Shown here: piece by piece, positions 59,200 through 64,000 of the stretch | Layout: each line of letters begins with the position of its first letter | Position numbering within the stretch: the stretch's first letter is position 1 | Source: an uncultured Hyphomonas sp. | Lineage (GTDB): Bacteria; Pseudomonadota; Alphaproteobacteria; Caulobacterales; Hyphomonadaceae | Length of the DNA stretch: 64,000 nt | Assembly: GCF_963675305.1 (NCBI RefSeq) | Contig: NZ_OY776147.1 | Coordinates: 2,604,001-2,668,000, forward strand | Direction: 5' to 3' | The notes under the pieces: model-generated | The model's input: only the letters and a program-made list of their open reading frames with translations | The model's database searches: none | Told to the model about the DNA's origin: nothing | Translations under genes and position numbers: made by a program

Positions 59200-60317
59200 A
59201 TGCCAAGCTCCATATAGAGGATGGCAAAGATCGCATCGAGCACGATGACCGCGAACAGACCCTGCACGACAGACGTGGTGGTCGCATTGCCGAGCGACTG
59301 GACGCTGCCGCCGACATTCAGCCCCTGACGGCAGGCAATCAGTGTCACAACAAAGCCGAAAACCGGTGCCTTGGAGAGGCCGACCCAGAAATGTTCCAGC
59401 GGAACGGAATTGCGCAAGCGGTCAAGGAAGACGCCGGGATTGATGTCCAGCGACGACCAGCCGACAACCACACCGCCTGCTATGCCGGCCAGCGTCGCCA
59501 CAAAGGTCAGCGCCGGGGTCATCAGGAGCAGCGCGAGGATGCGCGGCGCGACGAGGATGTCCATCGGCTTCAGGCCAAGCGTCTGCATGGCGTCGATTTC
59601 CTGACGCATCTTCATCGTGCCGATCTGCGCCGTGAAGGAAGAGTTCGTCCGCCCCGCCAGCACAATGCCTGTCAGCACGACGCCGAACTCACGCAGCATG
59701 GAATAGCCGATCAGTTCGACCGTGTAGATTTCGAGGTCAAATTCCCGGAGCGTCGTGGCGCCGATATAGGCGACCACCATGCCCACGAAGAAAGACAGGA
59801 AGGCGATGATCGGCATCGCGTCGAGGCCTGCCTCTTCCATCACCGCGACGATCGAGGTCCAGCGCAGTTTCCAGGGCTGCATCACGAGGCGCAGCGTGGT
59901 GACAATCGTTTCGCCGAGGAAGGCTAGCGTCTTGTAGATTTCCGACATGACGCCGACAAAGCCGCGGCCCGTGCGCTCCAGCAGGGCGACAAAACCATGA
60001 TCCACCACTTTCGCCGGCGGGGCCGGATCGGATACGGCGTGGACCTGCTCGATCAGCTTCCGGGCGACATCATTCGTGCCGGAGAGGGCCGATCCTTCCG
60101 GCGCGGCGCGCAGCGTGCGGTCGATCAGGAAGGCTCCGGCGGTGTCGATCCGGGTCAGTCCGGAAACATCCACAAGCACGGCATGGTCATGCTTTAGTCC
60201 GGCCAGGTCATCATCCAGCAGGTGAATGGTCATGACGGTCCAGTCCCCCGTCAGGCGGAGGGTCGCTTTTTCGCCGCTCTCTTCGAGCGCGAAACCGGGG
60301 GCTGTCGTAACTGGCAT
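59196..60317 (-). CDS. MlaE-type ABC permease with N-terminal STAS domain
   Basis: A 373-residue permease. An N-terminal STAS domain (about residues 1-100; TLRLTGDWTVMTIHLL, DVSGLTRIDTAGAFLID) is fused to the MlaE membrane domain (about 120-370) with the family motif LAGRTNSSFTAQIGTMKMRQEIDAMQTLGL. The fusion replaces a separate MlaB. It is first gene of the operon MlaE-MlaF-MlaD-lipoprotein. MlaA and MlaC are not present in this window. Confidence 0.94.
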   Translation of the reverse strand: MPVTTAPGFALEESGEKATLRLTGDWTVMTIHLLDDDLAGLKHDHAVLVDVSGLTRIDTAGAFLIDRTLRAAPEGSALSGTNDVARKLIEQVHAVSDPAPPAKVVDHGFVALLERTGRGFVGVMSEIYKTLAFLGETIVTTLRLVMQPWKLRWTSIVAVMEEAGLDAMPIIAFLSFFVGMVVAYIGATTLREFDLEIYTVELIGYSMLREFGVVLTGIVLAGRTNSSFTAQIGTMKMRQEIDAMQTLGLKPMDILVAPRILALLLMTPALTFVATLAGIAGGVVVGWSSLDINPGVFLDRLRNSVPLEHFWVGLSKAPVFGFVVTLIACRQGLNVGGSVQSLGNATTTSVVQGLFAVIVLDAIFAILYMELGI

Positions 60318-60402
60318 CTGGCAACTAGCCTTCCAACACTAGCAAAACATGCTTAAGGACAGCGAAGCGCGATCGGTGAAATTTTATCGTTCAGGACAGG
60401 CC

Positions 60403-61386
60403 ATGAGCAATCGAAACCTTGAAATTTCAGCGATTTCCTCACCCCTGAAGACCGCGTTTACCATTTCGCGCGGCGCCAAGACCAGCGCGGAGACCCTTCG
60501 CGTCACGCTTTCCGAAAACGGCGCCACCGGCCGCGGCGAATGTGTCCCCTATGCCCGCTATGGCGAAACCATTGACAGCGTCACCGCCGCGATCGACGCC
60601 GCCCGCAGCGCCATCGAGGCCGGCCTCAGCCGCGGTGACCTGCAATCGCTGATGCCCGCAGGCGCAGCCCGGTGCGCCGTGGATTGCGCAATGTGGGACC
60701 TTGAAGCGAAACGCACCGGAACGCCAGTCTGGAAGCTCGCCGGCCTGCCGGAGCCGAGACCGGTCGAAACTGCCGTCACCGTCAGCCTCGACACGCCAGA
60801 GGCCATGGGGGCTGCCGCGAAGGCGACGCAAGGCCGGCTCCTCAAACTGAAGCTCGGCGGCCCGGACGACCTTGCGCGGATCGAAGCCGTGCACACGGCC
60901 CGGCCGGACGCGCGCCTGATCGTGGATGCAAATGAAGGCCTCAGCGCCGACCAGCTGCCCGCAATTTCCAAAGCCGCCGCGAACCTCGGCGTCGTGTTGA
61001 TCGAACAGCCCTTCCCTGCCGGGGCCGACGACGCCCTGCTCCAGCGCCCCGGCCCGGTTGCGATCTGTGCGGACGAAAGCGCCCATACCCGCATCGAACT
61101 GCAGGACCTTGCCCGCCGCTATGACGCGGTGAACATCAAGCTCGACAAGACGGGCGGCCTGACCGAAGCGCTTGCCATGGCCCGCGAGGCCCGCGCGGCC
61201 GGGCTCGGCATCATGGTGGGCTGCATGGTGGCCGGATCGATCTCGATGGCGCCGGCCGTCCTCCTCGCGGGGCTGGCGGACATCGCGGATGTCGATGGGC
61301 CGCTCTGGCTGTCAGAAGATGTGGCGCATGGCCTTGCCTATGCCGATGGCGTGGTGGCCCCGCCTGTGCCTGAACTCTGGGGCTGA
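60403..61386 (+). CDS. Dipeptide epimerase (L-Ala-D/L-Glu epimerase, enolase superfamily)
   Basis: A 327-residue muconate-lactonizing-subgroup enolase-superfamily enzyme, probably epimerising L-Ala-D-Glu from peptidoglycan recycling. Catalytic residues appear in order: KLKLGG (KxK, residue about 148), IVDANEG (metal Asp), VLIEQPF (Glu), ICADESAH (Asp), VNIKLDKTGG (Lys acid-base) and DIADVDGP. ATG 60403 is used; 60349 is an upstream alternative in the same frame. Confidence 0.92.
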   Translation: MSNRNLEISAISSPLKTAFTISRGAKTSAETLRVTLSENGATGRGECVPYARYGETIDSVTAAIDAARSAIEAGLSRGDLQSLMPAGAARCAVDCAMWDLEAKRTGTPVWKLAGLPEPRPVETAVTVSLDTPEAMGAAAKATQGRLLKLKLGGPDDLARIEAVHTARPDARLIVDANEGLSADQLPAISKAAANLGVVLIEQPFPAGADDALLQRPGPVAICADESAHTRIELQDLARRYDAVNIKLDKTGGLTEALAMAREARAAGLGIMVGCMVAGSISMAPAVLLAGLADIADVDGPLWLSEDVAHGLAYADGVVAPPVPELWG

Positions 61387-61394
61387 CCCCCGGC

Positions 61395-62954
61395 TCAGTG
61401 CGCCGCCGCCGGTGCAACCGCTTTCGGCTTGTCCAGCATGATCACGACCAGCAGGACCAGGGCGAACGACATCGACATGGTCAGGAACAGATTGTTGTAG
61501 GTCATCACCGCCGCTTCCAGCTTTGTCCGGTAGACCAGCTGGGCGAGCGCCGACCCTTCAGGGTCCGGAACACCGGCTGCCTGCATCCGCGCCGTCATGT
61601 TTGACAGGAAGGACTGCACTTCCGGCCGCGCCAGGGACAGGCCGTTGGCGATCTGCTGCTGGTGCATCTGATTGAAGCTGATCATCATCGTCGTGAGGAC
61701 GGCAATGCCGATCGCGCCGCCAAGATTTCGGCAGACCGTGAACAGGCCCGAAGCATTGGCCACCCGCTCTGGCGGCAGCGTGCCGAGGGCAAGATTGGTC
61801 GTCGGCACCATGGTCAGGATCAGGCCCGCCCCGCGCAGAGCCTGCGGCCAGAACAATTCCCTGAAACCGGATTCCGCCGTCAGGTGACCGTTCAGCCAGG
61901 TGCCTATCGCAGCCAGCACGAGCCCGACGGCCACGACAAGGCGCGGGTCGTAACGTTTGGTCATGGCGCCGGAAATCGGCCCCCCGATGAACATGGCAAA
62001 GCCTGCGACGCTCATGATCTCGCCGATCTGCAGCGAGGAATAGCCCCGCACCTGACCCAGATAGAGCGGCAACAGGAAGACGGACCCGTAGAGACCAAAG
62101 CCCATCACCGAAGCGATCAGTGCGCCGGACGCAAAGTTCCGGTCCTTGAACACACGCAGGTCTACCAGCGGCACAGGCGAGGTCAGCGCGCGGCGGAAGA
62201 AAATCACCGCCGCAATCGCGCAGACGATGGAAGCCTTCACGATGGCCGAGCTCTGGAACCAGCTGTCGCCCGGCCCTTCATCGATGATCCATTCGAACAG
62301 TCCGAGGAAGAGCGCCATGGAAACGAGGGCCGTGACATCCAGCCGGCGCAGCAGCGCGCTCTCCCCTTTTTGTTTCGGGATGAACAGGAAGACGAGCGTG
62401 ATCGCGGCGATTCCGGGCACGATGTTCACCAGGAAAAGCCAGTGCCAGGACATGTGCTGGGTAATCCAGCCGCCAAGGGTCGGACCGATGGACGGGGCAA
62501 GCGTCGCCACCATCCCGATCATCACCTGTTGCGTCATCGACCGGCCTGCCGGGAACAGGGTGAAGCTCGCCGCCATCGTGGTCGGCACCATGGCTGCGCC
62601 CGAGAAGCCCTGGATCACACGGAAGAAGATCAGCGAGTCGAGGTCCCATGACAGCGCGCACAGAATGCTTGAGCTGACAAATCCGACCGCGGACATGATG
62701 AACAGTTTGCGGATGCCAAAGGCCCGGTTGAGAAAGCCCGACAAGGGAATGCCGACGACTTCGGCCACGAGGTAGCCGGTTTGGATCCAGGCGATCTCTT
62801 CCTGGCTGGCCGACACGCCTGCCTGGATTTCCGAAATCGAGCTGGCAACAATCTGGATGTCCAGAATTGCCATGAACATGCCGATCACCATGGCAAAGAA
62901 GCCGATGTTGAGGGCAAGCTCTGAAGAAGCTTTCTGGCGGATTGCGTTGACCAT
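61395..62954 (-). CDS. DHA2 family drug efflux MFS transporter (EmrB-like)
   Basis: A 519-residue major-facilitator transporter with 14 membrane segments. Motifs: MVIGMFMAILDIQIVASSI, IQTGYLVAEVVGIPLSGFLNRAFGIRKLF (motif A type) and the 14-helix C-terminal half with LVVIMLD near the end. It works with the HlyD-like gene just upstream to form a tripartite efflux system. ATG 62954 has a GAGG site; the frame extends to 63005. Confidence 0.94.
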   Translation of the reverse strand: MVNAIRQKASSELALNIGFFAMVIGMFMAILDIQIVASSISEIQAGVSASQEEIAWIQTGYLVAEVVGIPLSGFLNRAFGIRKLFIMSAVGFVSSSILCALSWDLDSLIFFRVIQGFSGAAMVPTTMAASFTLFPAGRSMTQQVMIGMVATLAPSIGPTLGGWITQHMSWHWLFLVNIVPGIAAITLVFLFIPKQKGESALLRRLDVTALVSMALFLGLFEWIIDEGPGDSWFQSSAIVKASIVCAIAAVIFFRRALTSPVPLVDLRVFKDRNFASGALIASVMGFGLYGSVFLLPLYLGQVRGYSSLQIGEIMSVAGFAMFIGGPISGAMTKRYDPRLVVAVGLVLAAIGTWLNGHLTAESGFRELFWPQALRGAGLILTMVPTTNLALGTLPPERVANASGLFTVCRNLGGAIGIAVLTTMMISFNQMHQQQIANGLSLARPEVQSFLSNMTARMQAAGVPDPEGSALAQLVYRTKLEAAVMTYNNLFLTMSMSFALVLLVVIMLDKPKAVAPAAAH

Positions 62955-62982
62955 GGCCGACCTCGCGAGGGCGCTGGGCGGC

Positions 62983-64000
62983 TTAGCCGTCCACCCCTTT
63001 CGCAATCACGGTTGCCTCGACCGAGAGACCCGGACGCATCAGGCCGGTGGCCAGGGCTTCATCGGAAAGCTTCACCCGCACCGGCACACGCTGCACGATC
63101 TTGGTGAAATTGCCGGTCGCCGTATCCATCGGGATCAGACTGAACTGACCGCCCGTGGCCGGCGCGATGGAATCCAGCGTGCCTGTCACTTTCAGGTCTG
63201 GATAGGCGTCGACATGAATGTCCACTTCCTGCCCGGTCCGCATGCGCTCGACCTGGGTTTCCTTGAAATTGGCGACGATATAGGCCTGCGATACCGGCAC
63301 GATCGACATGGTCTGCTGGCCGGGGCTCAGCAGCTGGCCTTCGGCGACGACGCGGTTGGCGACAACACCGTCGAACGGCGCGCGAAGCTCCGTGCGCGTT
63401 GCATCGAGCTTGGCAGCCTCGACCCGTGCGCGGGCGGCTTCGACCTGCGCATCGGCGCCGGCAACTGCGGCCTTGGCTGAGGCCAGGTCTTCCTGTGCGC
63501 GGTGAAAGTTTGCCTCGGCGACGTTCAGTTCGCTCTGCGCCGTGGTGATCCCGGCTTTCGACTGGTCGAGCGAAGCCCGGGCGGACTGCGCCTTGGTGGC
63601 GGCGGCATCAAGGCTGGCTTTGGGATAATGCCCTTTTTCGGTAAGCTCCGTATACCGCTCAAGATCATTCGCGGCGAGGGTTGCGTCAGCCTGTGCGGCA
63701 GCGGTGCTGGCTTTCGCCTGGGCCAGACGGTCCAGCTGCGCCGCGATCTGGGCGGTGGCGGTCTCGACATTGGCTTCAGCTGCAGCAACGCCCGCACGGG
63801 CCTGAGCCTGCGCGGCGATGGATTGCTGCAGCGCTGCGGCGGCCTCCGAAACGCGGGTGGCATAGTCGGCCACTTCCAGTGTCACCAGAAGATCTCCGGC
63901 TTTCACGGCCTGGTTGTCCGTGACGTGCACCTGTTCAACATAGCCCTGCACCTTTGGCGCAATCGTGGCGATGTCCGCGCGGATATAGGCATTGTCGGTG
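62983..64000 (-). CDS. HlyD/EmrA family efflux membrane-fusion protein (5' truncated by window)
   Basis: The periplasmic adaptor of the EmrB-like pump. The frame is open to the window edge: it reads TDNAYIRADIATIAPKVQGYVEQVHV, the first beta-barrel/lipoyl strand of EmrA. Two long coiled helices follow with repeated Ala/Gln-rich segments (about 60-190), then the second lipoyl half LRAPFDGVVANRVVAEGQLLSPGQ and beta barrel. The N-terminal anchor lies outside the window. Confidence 0.93.
   Translation of the reverse strand, partial: TDNAYIRADIATIAPKVQGYVEQVHVTDNQAVKAGDLLVTLEVADYATRVSEAAAALQQSIAAQAQARAGVAAAEANVETATAQIAAQLDRLAQAKASTAAAQADATLAANDLERYTELTEKGHYPKASLDAAATKAQSARASLDQSKAGITTAQSELNVAEANFHRAQEDLASAKAAVAGADAQVEAARARVEAAKLDATRTELRAPFDGVVANRVVAEGQLLSPGQQTMSIVPVSQAYIVANFKETQVERMRTGQEVDIHVDAYPDLKVTGTLDSIAPATGGQFSLIPMDTATGNFTKIVQRVPVRVKLSDEALATGLMRPGLSVEATVIAKGVDG

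Overview
The window is GC-rich alphaproteobacterial chromosome. Gene content, the NrdR-box pairs, an alphaproteobacterial-type 4.5S RNA and a PleC-like sensor kinase suggest the Caulobacterales, probably Hyphomonadaceae (an inference from gene families, not a database match). I see no phage, insertion sequence, CRISPR array, tRNA or rRNA. About 61 protein genes are supported: two are cut by the window ends and one is split by a frameshift.

Layout. 1-2.9 kb: 3' end of an EAL phosphodiesterase gene, nrdB, and a 2H phosphoesterase gene behind a REP-like inverted repeat. 2.9-10.5 kb: SulP transporter, Kef-type antiporter, secreted esterase, a large membrane-protein gene broken by a one-base frameshift, and a TerC-like protein. 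10.6-16.5 kb: alkylsulfatase lipoprotein, a DGPF protein with its ECF42-type sigma factor, and two neighbouring LpxR-like barrel genes, the second lacking the catalytic half. 16.4-19.4 kb: a candidate small RNA with an intrinsic terminator, nrdA, and the ffs (4.5S/SRP) RNA. 19.4-30 kb: S9 peptidase with globin, TypA, DJ-1/PfpI protein, NudC, a histone H1-like Lys/Ala repeat protein, an outer-membrane barrel, YHS and DoxX-like proteins facing a LysR regulator, and PheA. 30-34.2 kb: CycM-like cytochrome c, NlpC/P60 hydrolase, MarR regulator, Zur-like regulator coupled to a thioesterase, DUF4260.

34.2-41.6 kb is a tyrosine-catabolism island: aromatic aminotransferase, succinyl-CoA:3-oxoacid CoA-transferase A/B, fumarylacetoacetase, an FG-GAP repeat protein, a VOC protein, a 70-residue membrane protein, hpd, and a divergent MarR gene with a palindrome between it and hpd. 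The homogentisate dioxygenase and maleylacetoacetate isomerase steps are absent. 41.6-50.3 kb: hydrolase plus DUF4197 lipoprotein, a BlaI/BlaR1 pair with two identical operators and no beta-lactamase nearby, a lipoprotein, KdsB, a histidine phosphatase, and a PAS histidine kinase. 50.4-64 kb: PepN, VanZ, an unknown gene, two acyl-CoA dehydrogenases, DUF2892, a complete Mla-type lipid transporter (MlaE-MlaF-MlaD-lipoprotein), a dipeptide epimerase and an EmrB/EmrA efflux pair running off the end.

The most useful non-coding signals are paired NrdR boxes at matching 31-32 bp spacing upstream of both unlinked nrd genes, the unlabelled 4.5S RNA, the candidate sRNA at 16.5 kb, and clean palindromic operators for the LysR, MarR, BlaI and scoAB promoters.
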